This document shows positions 38,204 through 48,484 of a stretch of DNA of 64,000 nt, one piece after another. The DNA lies in the NCBI RefSeq assembly GCF_039523335.1, contig NZ_BAAAFC010000001.1:620001-684000 (forward strand), given 5' to 3'. The notes beneath the pieces were generated by a model, which had not been told where the DNA came from, did no database searches, and saw only the letters and a list, made by a program, of their open reading frames with translations. The position numbers and the translations under genes were made by a program. Source of the stretch: Marinobacter szutsaonensis. Lineage in GTDB: Bacteria; Pseudomonadota; Gammaproteobacteria; Pseudomonadales; Oleiphilaceae. Position 1 is the stretch's first letter, and every line of letters begins with the position of its first letter.

Positions 38204-38216
38204 TCAGGCATGTCAA
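38187..38216 (-). promoter_or_regulatory. Sigma-70 promoter of hupB
   Basis: The minus strand reads TTGACA (38211-38216), 18 bases, then TATAAC (38187-38192). The -35 is perfect and the -10 matches five of six. It gives a leader of about 190 bases before the GTG start of hupB, in which I see no other element. Confidence 0.65.
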
Positions 38217-38231
38217 CAACTCATCAAGGCT

Positions 38232-40649
38232 TTAATGTGTATTTATGCGCTCGGCAGCATCGCCTTCCTCGTCCCGAGGTTTCCCGGAACCGGCTTCACC
38301 GGATGCTGATTCGGCATGAGCCTCGGGCGGATAAGCCAGGGCAATATCCAGAACCTCGTCAATCCATTTGACCGGACGGATCTCCAGAGACTCCTTGATG
38401 TTCTCCGGTATCTCCTTGAGATCCCGGACATTTTCCTCGGGAATCACAACGGTCTTGATGCCGCCCCGGTGGGCTGCCAGCAACTTCTCCTTGAGCCCAC
38501 CGATCGCCAGGACACGGCCCCGCAGCGTGATCTCACCGGTCATTGCCACGTCGGCCCGGACGGGAATCCGGGTCAGAGCGGAGACCAGTCCAGTGCACAT
38601 GCCGATACCCGCACTCGGGCCATCTTTCGGCGTGGCACCCTCGGGCACGTGGATGTGCAGGTCATGCTTCTCGTGGAAGTCAGCGGGAATACCCAGGCCT
38701 GCCGCGCGGCTGCGAACCACGGTCAGGGCGGTCTGGATGGACTCCTGCATGACATCACCGAGTGAGCCGGTCTTGACCACGCGGCCTTTACCCGGCGTCA
38801 GGGCACATTCGATGGTGAGCAGCTCACCACCTACCTGGGTCCAGGCAAGGCCGGTCACCTGGCCGATCTGATCGCTTTCCTCGGCAAGGCCATACTTGAA
38901 CTTCTTGACCCCGGAATAGTCTTCCAGCATCTCCGGTGTCAGGGTTACAGACGCCTTCTCACCAGCTTCAACGTGCTCCCGAACCACCTTACGGCAGATC
39001 TTCGCGATTTCACGCTCCAGGCCACGCACACCGGCTTCCCGGGTGTAATAGCGGATCAAGTCGCGCAGGGTCTCTTCCGGTATCTTCAGCTCGTCCTTGC
39101 GCAGGCCGTTGGCCTTGATCTGCTTCGGCAGCAGGTAACGCAGGGCGATGTTCACCTTCTCATCCTCGGTGTAACCCGGGATGCGAATGATCTCCATCCG
39201 GTCCAGCAGGGCCGGCGGGATGTTCATCGAGTTGGAGGTACACACGAACATCACGTCCGAGAGGTCGTAATCCACCTCGAGGTAGTGATCGTTGAAGGTG
39301 TGATTCTGCTCCGGGTCCAACACCTCCAGCAATGCGGAGGCAGGGTCACCGCGGTGATCCATGCCCATCTTGTCGATCTCGTCGAACAGGAACAGCGGGT
39401 TCTTGACCCCTACCTTGGACAGCTTCTGGAGCAGCTTGCCAGGCAGCGCACCGATGTAGGTCTTGCGGTGGCCGCGAATCTCGGCCTCGTCCCGCACACC
39501 ACCCAGTGCCATCCGGGTGTACTTACGGTTGGTCGCCCTGGCGATGGACTGTCCGAGTGAAGTCTTACCTACGCCGGGAGGCCCGACCAGGCAAAGCACC
39601 GGACCTTTCACCTTCTTCACACGGCTCTGGACTGCCAGGTATTCGAGAATGCGCTTCTTCACCTCGTCCAGACCGTAATGGTCGCGGTCGAGGATCTCAC
39701 GGGCTTTCTCGATGTCATGGCGAACCCGGCTGCGCTTCTTCCAGGGCACCGCCAGCATCCAGTCGATGTAGCCACGCACCACGGTCGCCTCGGCGGACAT
39801 GGGGGACATCATCTTGAGCTTGTTGAGCTCTGCCTCGGTCTTCTTGCGGGCCTCTTCCGGGAGACCGGCTTCCTCGAGCTTTTTCTCGAGCTCTTCAAAA
39901 TCGTTATTGCCCTCACCGAGCTGGCCCATCTCTTTCTGGATGGCCTTCATCTGCTCGTTCAGGTAGTACTCCCGCTGGCTGCGCTCCATCTGCTTCTTGA
40001 CGCGGCCACGGATGCGCTTTTCGACCTCGATCAGGTCGATTTCGCCATCCAGTTTACCCAGCAGCAGGTCCACGCGCTTGCGCACGTCCAACGCTTCCAG
40101 CAATTCCTGCTTCTCGGGGATGCGCATCTCCAGATGTGCAGCCATGGTGTCAGCCAGGCGCTCCACCTCGTTGATGCCGGTCAGGGAGTTGGAGACCTCG
40201 GACGGCACCTTCTTCGAGAGCTTCACAAACTTCTCGAACTCGTCCATCAGGGTCTTGACCAGCACTTCCTCTTCCCGCTCGGGAAGGGATTCCTCTTCCA
40301 GCAGCACGGCGCTGCCAGTGAGGTAATCGGCCTCGTTGATGTTACTGATGGAGGCCCGGGCGTTGCCCTCTACGAGCACTTTCACGGTACCGTCAGGGAG
40401 CCGCAGCATCTGCAGGACCGTCGCCAGGGTGCCCATTTCGAACACATCGTTGGCGCCGGGTTCGTCGGTGGACGCATCGCGCTGGGCCACCAGCAGGATT
40501 TCCTTGCTGCCCTCCATAGCCGCTTCCAGTGCCTGGATGGATTTTTCACGGCCGACAAACAGGGGCACTACCATGTGCGGGAACACCACCACGTCCCGCA
40601 ACGGGAGCAACGGGTATTCTTGCACGGTATCTTCGGGTATCAGGGTCAT
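38232..40649 (-). CDS. lon: ATP-dependent protease Lon
   Basis: An 805-residue protease. The N-terminal substrate domain starts [26 protein letters not shown]. The AAA+ module has Walker [10 protein letters not shown] and LFDEIDKMG. The catalytic dyad is Ser679 (DGPSAG) and Lys722, the same numbers as E. coli. The C-terminal tail of about 30 residues is acidic/polar and longer than in E. coli. AGAGGA precedes the start. It degrades misfolded and regulatory proteins. A heat-shock-type promoter and two REP-like palindromes lie upstream. Confidence 0.97.
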   Translation of the reverse strand: MTLIPEDTVQEYPLLPLRDVVVFPHMVVPLFVGREKSIQALEAAMEGSKEILLVAQRDASTDEPGANDVFEMGTLATVLQMLRLPDGTVKVLVEGNARASISNINEADYLTGSAVLLEEESLPEREEEVLVKTLMDEFEKFVKLSKKVPSEVSNSLTGINEVERLADTMAAHLEMRIPEKQELLEALDVRKRVDLLLGKLDGEIDLIEVEKRIRGRVKKQMERSQREYYLNEQMKAIQKEMGQLGEGNNDFEELEKKLEEAGLPEEARKKTEAELNKLKMMSPMSAEATVVRGYIDWMLAVPWKKRSRVRHDIEKAREILDRDHYGLDEVKKRILEYLAVQSRVKKVKGPVLCLVGPPGVGKTSLGQSIARATNRKYTRMALGGVRDEAEIRGHRKTYIGALPGKLLQKLSKVGVKNPLFLFDEIDKMGMDHRGDPASALLEVLDPEQNHTFNDHYLEVDYDLSDVMFVCTSNSMNIPPALLDRMEIIRIPGYTEDEKVNIALRYLLPKQIKANGLRKDELKIPEETLRDLIRYYTREAGVRGLEREIAKICRKVVREHVEAGEKASVTLTPEMLEDYSGVKKFKYGLAEESDQIGQVTGLAWTQVGGELLTIECALTPGKGRVVKTGSLGDVMQESIQTALTVVRSRAAGLGIPADFHEKHDLHIHVPEGATPKDGPSAGIGMCTGLVSALTRIPVRADVAMTGEITLRGRVLAIGGLKEKLLAAHRGGIKTVVIPEENVRDLKEIPENIKESLEIRPVKWIDEVLDIALAYPPEAHAESASGEAGSGKPRDEEGDAAERINTH

Positions 40650-40691
40650 AGGACTTCCTCTGACGGTATTTCTTTCAGCATATCACCCTTC

Positions 40692-40717
40692 ATTGGGGCG
40701 CCGATTAAAATTGCAAT
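40692..40717 (-). promoter_or_regulatory. Candidate sigma-32 (heat-shock) promoter of lon
   Basis: On the minus strand ATTGCAA (40711-40717) is followed after 12 bases by CCCCAAT (40692-40698), similar to the sigma-32 consensus CTTGAAA / CCCCATnT. It lies 43 bases upstream of the lon ATG. The -35 part deviates at two positions. Confidence 0.45.
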
Positions 40718-40769
40718 CTTTTTACGGGGGAAATCGGGTCGGAATCTGAGTCTGCGGGGAGATGAAGAT

Positions 40770-40799
40770 GGGGTCAGAAGAAAGCGTTCTTCAGACCCC
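40770..40799. repeat. REP-like palindrome 1 (lon/clpX gap)
   Basis: GGGGTC-A-GAAGAA / TTCTTC-A-GACCCC, a 30-base near-perfect palindrome with one A-A mismatch and an AGCG loop. The GGGGTCAGA...TCTGACCCC style is that of REP elements mobilised by RAYT transposases in gammaproteobacteria. Confidence 0.7.
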
Positions 40800-40818
40800 G
40801 GGAGTTCGAACGTTGAGG

Positions 40819-40850
40819 TGGGGTCAGATGAAAGTTTTCACCTGACCCCA
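40819..40850. repeat. REP-like palindrome 2 (lon/clpX gap)
   Basis: TGGGGTCAG (40819-40827) and CTGACCCCA (40842-40850) are exact complements, with a further TGAAA/TTTCA inner match after one mismatch. It lies 20 bases after palindrome 1, in the same orientation and with the same GGGGTCAGA arm, so the two form a doublet. The rest of the gap holds only a small CCCG-GTTT-CGGG hairpin near 40860. Confidence 0.7.
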
Positions 40851-40891
40851 AGTTTACCTTCCCCGGTTTCGGGCCGGGCCGGCAACCCCTC

Positions 40892-42175
40892 TCAGTCCTC
40901 GGGCACAGCCTTGGCGTGGTCGCTGCTGGCGTAGATCTTGAACGGCTCGGAATCGCCGTTGATCACGCTCTCGTCGATGACCACCTTGGTGACGTCATGC
41001 TCGGACGGGATCTGGTACATGGTATCCAGCAGCGTGGCTTCCATGATGGAACGCAGGCCCCGGGCACCGGTCTTGCGCTCCATGGCCTTGCGGGCCACCG
41101 CACGCAAGGCGTCTTCCCGGAAGTCCAGCTCAACCCCTTCCATATCAAACAGCTTCTGGTACTGCTTGGTCAGGGCGTTCTTGGGCTGCGTCAGGATCTG
41201 CACCAGAGCATCTTCGTCCAGCTCGGTCAGCGTCGCCACCACCGGCAGACGACCGACAAACTCGGGAATCAGGCCGAATTTCACCAGATCCTCGGTTTCC
41301 ACATCCTTGATGACATCGCCGGCACTCTTGGCGTCGTTCTGGCTCTTCACCGTGGCGGAGAAACCAATGGAGCTGCGCTCGGAACGTTCCTGGATCACCT
41401 TCTCCAGACCGGCAAAGGCACCACCACAAATGAACAGCATGTTCGTGGTATCCACCTGCAGGAATTCCTGCTGCGGGTGCTTGCGGCCGCCCTGGGGCGG
41501 AACCGAGGCAACGGTGCCTTCGATCAGCTTGAGCAGCGCCTGCTGCACGCCCTCACCGGATACATCCCGGGTGATAGAGGGGTTGTCCGACTTGCGGGAG
41601 ATCTTGTCGATCTCATCGATGTAGACAATGCCGCGCTGGGCCTTGTCCACGTCATAGTCGCACTTCTGCAGCAGCTTCTGGATGATGTTCTCGACGTCCT
41701 CACCCACGTAACCGGCTTCGGTCAACGTGGTGGCGTCCGCGATCGTGAACGGAACATTCAGCATGCGGGCCAGGGTCTCGGCAAGCAGGGTCTTACCACT
41801 ACCGGTCGGACCGATCAGCAGGATGTTACTCTTGCCCAGCTCGACGTCGTTCTTGCCCTCGCCGTAGCGCAGCCGCTTGTAGTGGTTGTAAACCGCGACG
41901 GACAACACCACCTTGGCACGATCCTGGCCAATGACGTATTCATCCAGGGTTTCCCGGATTTCCGCAGGTGATGGCAGGCGATCACTCGCCTCCTCCTGGG
42001 AATTCTCCTGGATTTCTTCCCGGATGATGTCATTGCACAGATCTACGCACTCGTCGCAGATGAACACCGAGGGCCCTGCAATGAGCTTACGGACTTCATG
42101 CTGGCTCTTTCCACAAAACGAGCAGTACAGCAACTTGCCGTTATCGTCGCCTCTGCCGTTTCTTTCATCTGCCAT
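40892..42175 (-). CDS. clpX: ATP-dependent Clp protease unfoldase subunit ClpX
   Basis: A 427-residue AAA+ unfoldase. The N-terminal C4 zinc domain is CSFCGKSQ...[10 protein letters not shown]. Walker A is GPTGSGKT, and the pore and sensor regions include GYVGEDVE and YIDEIDKI. The IGF-type ClpP-docking region ([11 protein letters not shown]) is present. I chose MADERNGRG at 42175, after AGAGGT; a Met seven codons upstream is less likely. clpP is 76 bases upstream and likely cotranscribed. Confidence 0.97.
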   Translation of the reverse strand: MADERNGRGDDNGKLLYCSFCGKSQHEVRKLIAGPSVFICDECVDLCNDIIREEIQENSQEEASDRLPSPAEIRETLDEYVIGQDRAKVVLSVAVYNHYKRLRYGEGKNDVELGKSNILLIGPTGSGKTLLAETLARMLNVPFTIADATTLTEAGYVGEDVENIIQKLLQKCDYDVDKAQRGIVYIDEIDKISRKSDNPSITRDVSGEGVQQALLKLIEGTVASVPPQGGRKHPQQEFLQVDTTNMLFICGGAFAGLEKVIQERSERSSIGFSATVKSQNDAKSAGDVIKDVETEDLVKFGLIPEFVGRLPVVATLTELDEDALVQILTQPKNALTKQYQKLFDMEGVELDFREDALRAVARKAMERKTGARGLRSIMEATLLDTMYQIPSEHDVTKVVIDESVINGDSEPFKIYASSDHAKAVPED

Positions 42176-42251
42176 TGAATTACCTCTGTTCGTCAACTGC
42201 CGGCGTTACTGGCAGGTACGCCGGCCAAGGTTGATGCGATTACTTTCAGTA

Positions 42252-42887
42252 TTATGTATTCGGCACGCGCTTATCAAGTACCGAATCAATCAGGCCGTAC
42301 TCTTTGGCCTGCTCCGGATCCATGAAGTAGTCGCGGTCCGTGTCCTTCGAGATGGTCTCCAGATCCTGACCGGTATGCTTGGCCAGAAGGGAGTTCAGGG
42401 TGTGACGGATCTTCAGGATCTCACGGGTGTGGATCTCGATGTCCGTTGCCTGGCCCTGGTAACCACCCAGCGGCTGGTGAATCATCACGCGGGAGTGCGG
42501 CAGGCACGCCCGCTTACCTTCGGCGCCACCCGCCAGCAGGAAGGCACCCATGCTGGCCGCCTGGCCGATACACAGGGTTGCCACGTCCGGCTTGATGAAC
42601 TGCATGGTGTCATAGATGGACATGCCGGCAGTCACGGAGCCACCCGGACTGTTGATATAAAGGTGGATGTCCTTGTCCGGGTTCTCGGATTCCAGGAACA
42701 GCAACTGGGCCACGATCAGGTTCGCCATGTGGTCTTCGACCGGCCCGACCATGAAAATCACCCGTTCCTTGAGCAAGCGGGAATAGATATCGAAAGAACG
42801 CTCGCCACGGGCGGTCTGCTCGATAACGATTGGCACCAGGCCGGAATTGGTAACCATTGCGGGACCATCAATTGGTTTCTGCGTCAT
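42252..42887 (-). CDS. clpP: ATP-dependent Clp protease proteolytic subunit ClpP
   Basis: A 211-residue serine peptidase with the triad Ser112 ([11 protein letters not shown]), His137 (HSRVMIHQP) and Asp186 (KDTDRDYF). It forms the tetradecameric chamber that works with ClpX. The first ~13 residues are probably a propeptide. AAGGAG lies 11 bases before the ATG, a wide spacing. The 171-base gap to tig carries the tig terminator; no confident clpP promoter could be picked. Confidence 0.97.
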   Translation of the reverse strand: MTQKPIDGPAMVTNSGLVPIVIEQTARGERSFDIYSRLLKERVIFMVGPVEDHMANLIVAQLLFLESENPDKDIHLYINSPGGSVTAGMSIYDTMQFIKPDVATLCIGQAASMGAFLLAGGAEGKRACLPHSRVMIHQPLGGYQGQATDIEIHTREILKIRHTLNSLLAKHTGQDLETISKDTDRDYFMDPEQAKEYGLIDSVLDKRVPNT

Positions 42888-42986
42888 GTGCGCCTGAACT
42901 CCTTATGGACAATGGATCGTGGACTCGCCCCACGACATTTTCTGATGTCTTTACACACCTTACTGTGCCACCAGTCGGCCCAGATG

Positions 42987-43013
42987 AAAACAGCCGGACA
43001 AGCCGGCTGTTTT
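42987..43013 (-). terminator. Terminator of tig
   Basis: CAGCCGG-ACAAG-CCGGCTG, flanked by AAAA and TTT, forms a 7-bp stem; on the minus strand it ends in TTTT. It lies 46 bases after the tig stop, and suggests that clpP has its own promoter. Confidence 0.8.
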
Positions 43014-43058
43014 CTGGTTCGGCCAACGCGACCGGCCTCGCGAACCGGTCACGGCTGA

Positions 43059-44363
43059 TCAGCGTTGGGGCTGACCCGCAGCAACGGCCTCTTCGTACTT
43101 CATCTTCTTCTCTTTGACCTTGGCCTGTTCCAGCACATGGTCAACAACCGCATCTTCCAGTACGGAAGACTCGATCTGGGACTTCTGATCCGGGTTGTTG
43201 TTGAAATGCGCAACAACTTCCTCAGGCTGTTCATACGTAGAAGCGATCTCCTGGATCTTTTCCTCTACCTTGGCCGGATCGGCTTTCAGGTCGTTCTTCT
43301 TGACCACTTCCTGGAACAGCAGACCGGTCTTGACGCGACGCTTGGCCTGTTCCTCGAAGATTTCCTTGGGCAGCTGCTGGAAGTCAACCTGGCCGCCGAA
43401 ACGCTGCACCGCGTCCTGGCGCAGACGATCGATTTCCTGGTCTACCAGGGCAGCCGGAACGTCCAGCTCGGTGGTTTCCAGCAGGCCATCGACCACGTCG
43501 TTCTTGACCTTGTTGGATACCGCCTGCTTCAGCTCGCGCTCCATGTTCTTCTTCACTTCCTCACGGAAAGCGGCTTCGTCTTCGGCCTCGATACCGAACT
43601 TCTGGAAGAACTCGGCGTCCAGCTCAGGCAGCTGAGGCTCTTCAACCTTGTGAATCTTGATTTCGAACTTCGCCGGCTTACCCGCCAGGTCTTCGTTCTG
43701 GTAGTCCTCGGGGAAGGTCACCTCGATTTCCAGCTCTTCGCCGGCCTTGCCACCAACAATGCCCTTCTCGAAGCCCGGAATCATCTGGCCGGACCCCAGG
43801 GTCAGACGATGACCTTCGGCGGAACCGCCCTCGAATTCTTCACCGTCGATGAAGCCTTTGAAGTCGATGGTCACAACGTCCTTGTTCTTGGACTTGCGCT
43901 TGACTTCCTTCATGGTGGCCTGCTGACGACGCAGGTTATCGATCATGGTGTCGATATCCTTGTCGGTCACTTCGGACTGGGGCTTTTCGATTTCGATCTT
44001 GCTCAGATCGCCCAGCTCGATTTCCGGCAGCACTTCGAAGATAGCCACGAATTCGAGGTCTTTGCCCTCTTCCATGGTCTTCGGCTCGAACTTCGGCCAG
44101 CCAGCCGGATTGATGTCCTGCTCCTGCAGTGCCTTGATGTAGTTGTCGCGCATCACCTCGCCAACAATTTCCTGGCGGATGCTGTCACCGAAACGACGCT
44201 TGACCACGCTCATGGGCACCTTGCCGGGGCGGAAACCGTTCAGGCGAACAGTACGGGCAGTTTCCTGCAGGCGTTTCTGGACCGCCTGGTCGATTTCCTG
44301 GGCGGGCACACCAATCGTCATGCGACGCTCGATGTTGGAGGTCGTTTCAACAGACACTTGCAT
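43059..44363 (-). CDS. tig: Trigger factor
   Basis: A 434-residue ribosome-associated chaperone. The ribosome-docking signature GFRPGKVP is near residue 45. The FKBP-like prolyl isomerase domain covers about residues 155-240 (VTIDFKGFIDGEEFEGGSAEG), and the helical C-terminal chaperone arms follow. It acts on nascent chains at the exit tunnel. The order tig-clpP-clpX-lon is widely conserved. The 219-base gap upstream, towards tRNA-Leu, shows only a T-rich tract just after the tRNA. Confidence 0.97.
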   Translation of the reverse strand: MQVSVETTSNIERRMTIGVPAQEIDQAVQKRLQETARTVRLNGFRPGKVPMSVVKRRFGDSIRQEIVGEVMRDNYIKALQEQDINPAGWPKFEPKTMEEGKDLEFVAIFEVLPEIELGDLSKIEIEKPQSEVTDKDIDTMIDNLRRQQATMKEVKRKSKNKDVVTIDFKGFIDGEEFEGGSAEGHRLTLGSGQMIPGFEKGIVGGKAGEELEIEVTFPEDYQNEDLAGKPAKFEIKIHKVEEPQLPELDAEFFQKFGIEAEDEAAFREEVKKNMERELKQAVSNKVKNDVVDGLLETTELDVPAALVDQEIDRLRQDAVQRFGGQVDFQQLPKEIFEEQAKRRVKTGLLFQEVVKKNDLKADPAKVEEKIQEIASTYEQPEEVVAHFNNNPDQKSQIESSVLEDAVVDHVLEQAKVKEKKMKYEEAVAAGQPQR

Positions 44364-44582
44364 GGAAGATCCTCAAATTACAGGTTCGGTATGTGAATGA
44401 AATCTATAACAAAAGTCCGTTACCAGGCAGTTCTCCCCGGAAGGACTGAAAATTAAAAGCCGGTAGTTTATCACGGTTTGCACCGCCGAGAGAATCACCT
44501 GTATGGCACGGGCCCGGCAGCACGAATCACGGCTTTTCAGATCAGCAGGAGATATGGGGATGAAAAACGAAAAAGAAAGGGG

Positions 44583-44667
44583 TGGTGCGAGCGGAGAGAC
44601 TCGAACTCTCACGGGTTGCCCCACTGGAACCTAAATCCAGCGCGTCTACCAGTTCCGCCACGCTCGC
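44583..44667 (-). tRNA. tRNA-Leu(UAG)
   Basis: An 85-base cloverleaf with encoded CCA. The acceptor is GCGAGCG/CGCTCGC. The anticodon loop TTTAGGT (anticodon TAG) is closed by CTGGA/TCCAG. A long variable arm is present (TGGGGCAACCCGT), as needed for class II tRNA-Leu. It is the last of four tRNAs in the transcript, followed by a T-rich tract that may act in termination. Confidence 0.96.
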
Positions 44668-44743
44668 ATACACAACGCTGAACGGAGGTCTGAAAAACAC
44701 TACCAAAGTTCAGGCTTTGCGGAAAATCACTAAAGGGGAAAAG

Positions 44744-44820
44744 TGGGGTGGACGAAGGGGTTCGAACCCTCGACCGCAGGAGTCACAATCCTGAGCTCTA
44801 CCAGCTGAGCTACGTCCACC
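44744..44820 (-). tRNA. tRNA-His(GUG)
   Basis: The anticodon loop TTGTGAC (GTG) is closed by CAGGA/TCCTG. The acceptor GTGGACG/CGTCCAC is extended by G-1 (complement of 44820) opposite C73, the identity pair for tRNA-His. CCA is encoded. Confidence 0.96.
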
Positions 44821-44907
44821 ACATCAGGTCGGTACCTTACGGCACGCATCTGCTTACTTCAACTTTGCTGGTTCGGCGAGTCCGGTGCCAATCTGCTTCG
44901 AGCAGTA

Positions 44908-44984
44908 TGGCGCGCCCGGCAGGACTCGAACCTGCGACCATCCGCTTAGAAGGCGGATGCTCTATCCAGCTGAGCTACGGGCGC
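44908..44984 (-). tRNA. tRNA-Arg(UCU)
   Basis: A 77-base cloverleaf. The acceptor is GCGCCCG/CGGGCGC, the anticodon loop CTTCTAA (TCT) is closed by TCCGC/GCGGA, and the T-loop is GGTTCGAGTCC. CCA is encoded. Confidence 0.96.
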
Positions 44985-45016
44985 TTGACCGTTCGCCCAC
45001 CTGAATATCCAGAAAA

Positions 45017-45093
45017 TGGTCGGGGTAGAGAGATTCGAACTCCCGACATCCTGCTCCCAAAGCAGGCGCGCTACCAGACTGCGCTATACCCCG
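45017..45093 (-). tRNA. tRNA-Pro(UGG)
   Basis: A 77-base cloverleaf. The acceptor is CGGGGTA/TACCCCG, the anticodon loop TTTGGGA (TGG) is closed by CCTGC/GCAGG. CCA is encoded. It is first of the Pro-Arg-His-Leu cluster. Confidence 0.96.
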
Positions 45094-45133
45094 TCTGCCT
45101 GAACAACAAGTGCCTCAGCAAAGTTGGCGCGCA

Positions 45134-45162
45134 TATTACCGGCGCCGGGCGGTGCCGTCAAC
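45134..45162 (-). promoter_or_regulatory. Promoter of the tRNA cluster
   Basis: On the minus strand TTGACG (45157-45162), 17 bases, TAATAT (45134-45139), followed by a GC-rich discriminator GCGCGCC. This is the form of stable-RNA promoters under stringent control. It lies 41 bases before tRNA-Pro. The remaining gap up to folD shows no further element. Confidence 0.75.
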
Positions 45163-45312
45163 ACGCTTTCGAAAAAACCGATGGATCAGGCACTGAAGAA
45201 GACCCTGCACGGGATGAAAAGTTCCCCTGCCCTAGTCCAATTGGAGTTCGGGCGGAAGCATGAGACAATTGCCGGCCTTCATTTATCGATGCCCAACCGA
45301 CAAGACGGAAAC

Positions 45313-46170
45313 ATGAGCGCCAAACTGATTAACGGAAAAGAAATTGCCGCCCAGGTGAGACAGCAGGTCGCCGCCGGTGTTGAAGCCCGAAAGCAGAAGG
45401 GCCTGCGGGCACCTGGCCTTGCGGTGGTACTGGTCGGCAATGATCCGGCTTCCCAGGTTTACGTTGGCAACAAGGTCAAGGCCTGCGAGGAGGCCGGCAT
45501 CCTGTCCCTGTCCTACGACCTGCCGGCAGACACCTCCCAGGAAGCCCTCGAGGCCCTGGTGGACGAACTGAACGAAAACCCCGCAGTAGACGGCATCCTG
45601 GTCCAGCTGCCGCTGCCGGCGCACCTGGACGCGGATCCGATCCTGATCAAGATTCGCCCGGACAAGGACGTGGATGGCTTCCACCCCTATAACATTGGCC
45701 GCCTGATGCAACGCAAACCCACACTGCGCCCATGCACACCGGCAGGCATCATCACCCTGCTCGACTCTATCGACACGCCCTACAAGGGCCAGCACGCGGT
45801 GATTGTGGGCGCCTCCAATATCGTGGGCCGCCCCATGAGCATGGAGCTGCTGTTGAAGGGTGCCACCACCACAGTGTGTCACCGATTCACACCGGACCTG
45901 GCTAAATTTGTGGGTGAAGCCGATATCCTGATTGCCGCCGTGGGCAAACCCGGACTGGTCAAGGGCGAGTGGATCAAGCCTGGTGCCACCGTCATTGATG
46001 TCGGCATCAACCGGATGGAAGACGGCAAGCTGAGGGGTGACGTGGAGTTTGAGGCGGCTGCCGAGCGGGCGGCGTATATTACGCCTGTGCCCGGGGGTGT
46101 GGGGCCGATGACGATTGCTACGTTGTTGCAGAATACGCTTTATGCGGCGGATGTGCTGCACCGGGTCTGA
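45313..46170 (+). CDS. folD: Methylenetetrahydrofolate dehydrogenase/cyclohydrolase FolD
   Basis: A 285-residue bifunctional enzyme interconverting 5,10-methylene- and 10-formyl-tetrahydrofolate. The catalytic Lys is in YVGNKVKAC. Other signatures are [40 protein letters not shown] and [14 protein letters not shown] chose MSAKLINGK at 45313; the longer open frame upstream lacks FolD character and has a poor start. The stop codon sits in GGGTC-T-GACCC, a REP-like half-site. Confidence 0.95.
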   Translation: MSAKLINGKEIAAQVRQQVAAGVEARKQKGLRAPGLAVVLVGNDPASQVYVGNKVKACEEAGILSLSYDLPADTSQEALEALVDELNENPAVDGILVQLPLPAHLDADPILIKIRPDKDVDGFHPYNIGRLMQRKPTLRPCTPAGIITLLDSIDTPYKGQHAVIVGASNIVGRPMSMELLLKGATTTVCHRFTPDLAKFVGEADILIAAVGKPGLVKGEWIKPGATVIDVGINRMEDGKLRGDVEFEAAAERAAYITPVPGGVGPMTIATLLQNTLYAADVLHRV

Positions 46171-46190
46171 CCCCATTTTCAGCCTTCAAC

Positions 46191-46220
46191 AAAAAACCCG
46201 CGGGAAACCGCGGGTTTTTT
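46191..46220. terminator. Bidirectional terminator between folD and glcB
   Basis: AAAAAACCCGCGG-GAAA-CCGCGGGTTTTTT: a perfect palindrome with a 7-bp GC stem, a GAAA loop and six A/T on each side. It serves the convergent folD and glcB. Confidence 0.93.
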
Positions 46221-46236
46221 GTGTCTAGCGAGAGAC

Positions 46237-48417
46237 TTACTGGCCGTACTTGGCCTTCGCCTTCTGACGGTACTCGTGCAGAAGCGGCTCGGTGTAGCCG
46301 TTCGGCTGCTCGCAGCCCTTGAGGACCAGAGCCATGGCTGCTTCGAACGCGACGCTGTCATCGAAGTTCGGGGCCATGTTGCGGTAGGCCGGGTCGCCAG
46401 CGTTCTGCTTGTCGACCACTGCGGCCATGCGCTTCATGGTTTCTTCGATCTGCGCCTCGGTGCAGATACCGTGATGCAGCCAGTTGGCCAGCAGCTGGGA
46501 GGAGATCCGCAGGGTGGCGCGGTCTTCCATCAGGCCGACGTTGTTGATGTCAGGCACCTTGGAGCAGCCCACACCCTGGTCGATCCAGCGCACCACGTAG
46601 CCCAGGATACCCTGCGCGTTGTTGTCCAGCTCCTGCTGGATGTCCTCGGCGCTCAGGGAAGACGGATCCTCCATGACCGGTACGGTCAGGATATCTTCCA
46701 GTGCCGCCCGCTCACGCTTGACGAGCTCTTTCTGCACATCGAACACGTTTACCTGATGGTAATGGGTCGCGTGCAGGGTTGCGGCGGTCGGAGATGGAAC
46801 CCATGCAGTGTTGGCACCTGCCTTCGGGTGGCCGATCTTGGCTTCCAGCATGCCAGCCATCAGGTCCGGCATGGCCCACATACCTTTACCAATCTGGGCA
46901 ACGCCGGAGAAGCCGGTTTCCAGGCCGATGTCCACGTTCCACTGCTCGTAGGCGTTGATCCAGGTAGCCTGCTTCATCGGGCCCTTGCGGATGAACGGAC
47001 CCAGCTCCATGGAGGTATGGATCTCGTCACCAGTACGGTCCAGGAAGCCGGTGTTGATGAACACGGCACGCTCTTTCGCCGCGTGGATACAGGCCTTCAG
47101 GTTGACGGTGGTACGACGCTCTTCGTCCATGATACCGACCTTCAGGGTGAAGCGCGGCAGACCCAGGGCATCCTCGACTCGGCCGAAGAATTCGTTGGTG
47201 AACGCCACTTCTTCCGGGCCATGCTGCTTGGGCTTGACGATGTACACAGAACCCTTGGTGCTGTTCTGGAACTTGCTGTTGCCCTTGAGATCGTGGATGG
47301 CGATCAGTGAGGAAATCAGGCCGTCCATCAGACCCTCGGGGATCTCGTTACCATCGTTCAGCAGGATGGCCGGGTTGGTCATCAGGTGGCCGACGTTACG
47401 GATGAACATCAGGCTGCGGCCCTTGAGCGACAGCTCGCTGCCGTTAGCGCCGGTGTAGGTGCGGTCCGCATTCATCTTGCGGGTCATCTGCTTGCCGCCC
47501 TTCTCGAAGGTTTCCTCGAGGTCACCCTTCATCAGGCCGAGCCAGTTGCGGTACGCCAAGGCCTTGTCGTCGGCATCCACAGCAGCCACAGAATCTTCGC
47601 AGTCCATGATGGTGGTCAGCGCGGACTCCATCAGGACATCTTTAACGTTGGCACCGTCGTCCTTGCCGATCGGATGGCTGGCATCGATCTGGATCTCGAA
47701 GTGCATGCCGTTCTTGACCAGCAGCACGCCGGTCGGGGCGTCGGCGGCACCGGTGTAGCCTACAAAACCGGATTCGTCTTTCAGGCCGGTGGCCTCGCCG
47801 TTCTGCAGCTTGACGACCAGCTTGCCGCCGTCAACGGAATATTTGGCGGCGTCCTTGTGGCTTCCGGAAGCCAGCGGCGCGGAGCTGTCCAGCAGGTTGC
47901 GGGCCCACTCGATAACTTTGGCGCCACGAACCGGGTTGTAACCCGGGCCCTTGTCGGCACCGCCTTCTTCGGAGATGGCATCGGTGCCGTACAGGGCATC
48001 GTACAGGCTGCCCCAGCGGGCGTTCGCCGCGTTCAGGGCGAAACGGGCGTTCATGATCGGAACCACCAGCTGGGGGCCGGCCATGGTGGCCACTTCCGGG
48101 TCAACGTTGGAAGTGGAGATCTTGAAGTCAGCCGGCTCTTCCACGAGGTAGCCGATGTCTTTCAGGAAGGCCTTGTATTCGGCCATGTCCAGCTTCTGAC
48201 CCTTGTGGTCACGGTTCCAGCTGTCCATTTTTTCCTGGATAGCGTCACGCTTTGCCAGCAGTTCGCGGTTGCGCGGGGCCAGTTCGTTCACAATCTTGTC
48301 GAACTCTGCCCAGAATTTGTCAGGATCGATACCGGTTCCCGGAATCGCTTCGTTGTTTACGAAATCATACAGATTCTTCGCGACCTGAATGCCGCCAATT
48401 TGTACGCGTTCTGTCAT
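46237..48417 (-). CDS. glcB: Malate synthase G
   Basis: A 726-residue enzyme condensing glyoxylate with acetyl-CoA, the second glyoxylate-shunt step, needed for growth on fatty acids, alkanes or acetate. The long form (about 720 residues) is the G type. Signatures are [34 protein letters not shown] and the TIM-barrel strand [16 protein letters not shown] chose MTERVQIGG at 48417 with GAGG upstream; a Met five codons earlier is possible. No isocitrate lyase gene is in the window. Confidence 0.96.
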   Translation of the reverse strand: MTERVQIGGIQVAKNLYDFVNNEAIPGTGIDPDKFWAEFDKIVNELAPRNRELLAKRDAIQEKMDSWNRDHKGQKLDMAEYKAFLKDIGYLVEEPADFKISTSNVDPEVATMAGPQLVVPIMNARFALNAANARWGSLYDALYGTDAISEEGGADKGPGYNPVRGAKVIEWARNLLDSSAPLASGSHKDAAKYSVDGGKLVVKLQNGEATGLKDESGFVGYTGAADAPTGVLLVKNGMHFEIQIDASHPIGKDDGANVKDVLMESALTTIMDCEDSVAAVDADDKALAYRNWLGLMKGDLEETFEKGGKQMTRKMNADRTYTGANGSELSLKGRSLMFIRNVGHLMTNPAILLNDGNEIPEGLMDGLISSLIAIHDLKGNSKFQNSTKGSVYIVKPKQHGPEEVAFTNEFFGRVEDALGLPRFTLKVGIMDEERRTTVNLKACIHAAKERAVFINTGFLDRTGDEIHTSMELGPFIRKGPMKQATWINAYEQWNVDIGLETGFSGVAQIGKGMWAMPDLMAGMLEAKIGHPKAGANTAWVPSPTAATLHATHYHQVNVFDVQKELVKRERAALEDILTVPVMEDPSSLSAEDIQQELDNNAQGILGYVVRWIDQGVGCSKVPDINNVGLMEDRATLRISSQLLANWLHHGICTEAQIEETMKRMAAVVDKQNAGDPAYRNMAPNFDDSVAFEAAMALVLKGCEQPNGYTEPLLHEYRQKAKAKYGQ

Positions 48418-48455
48418 CGTTGTCTGCCTCAATGCGTTTGATTTCCCGACTCACA

Positions 48456-48484
48456 TTTATAGTCGGAGCCTGGATCCCTGTTTA
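48456..48484 (-). promoter_or_regulatory. Candidate sigma-70 promoter of glcB
   Basis: On the minus strand TAAACA (48479-48484), 17 bases, TATAAA (48456-48461). The -35 box covers the cysS stop codon. A small dyad CCGACT/AGTCGG flanks the -10. Confidence 0.45.

Noticed and set aside
40916..41971. Open frame antisense to clpX
   Set aside because: ClpX is certain on the minus strand; the antisense frame shows no domain.
43065..44396. Open frame (443 codons) antisense to tig
   Set aside because: Leu/His-rich mirror of the trigger factor codons with no recognisable domain.
44748..45263. Open frame running through the tRNA cluster
   Set aside because: It reads through three tRNA genes on the opposite strand and cannot be a real protein gene.
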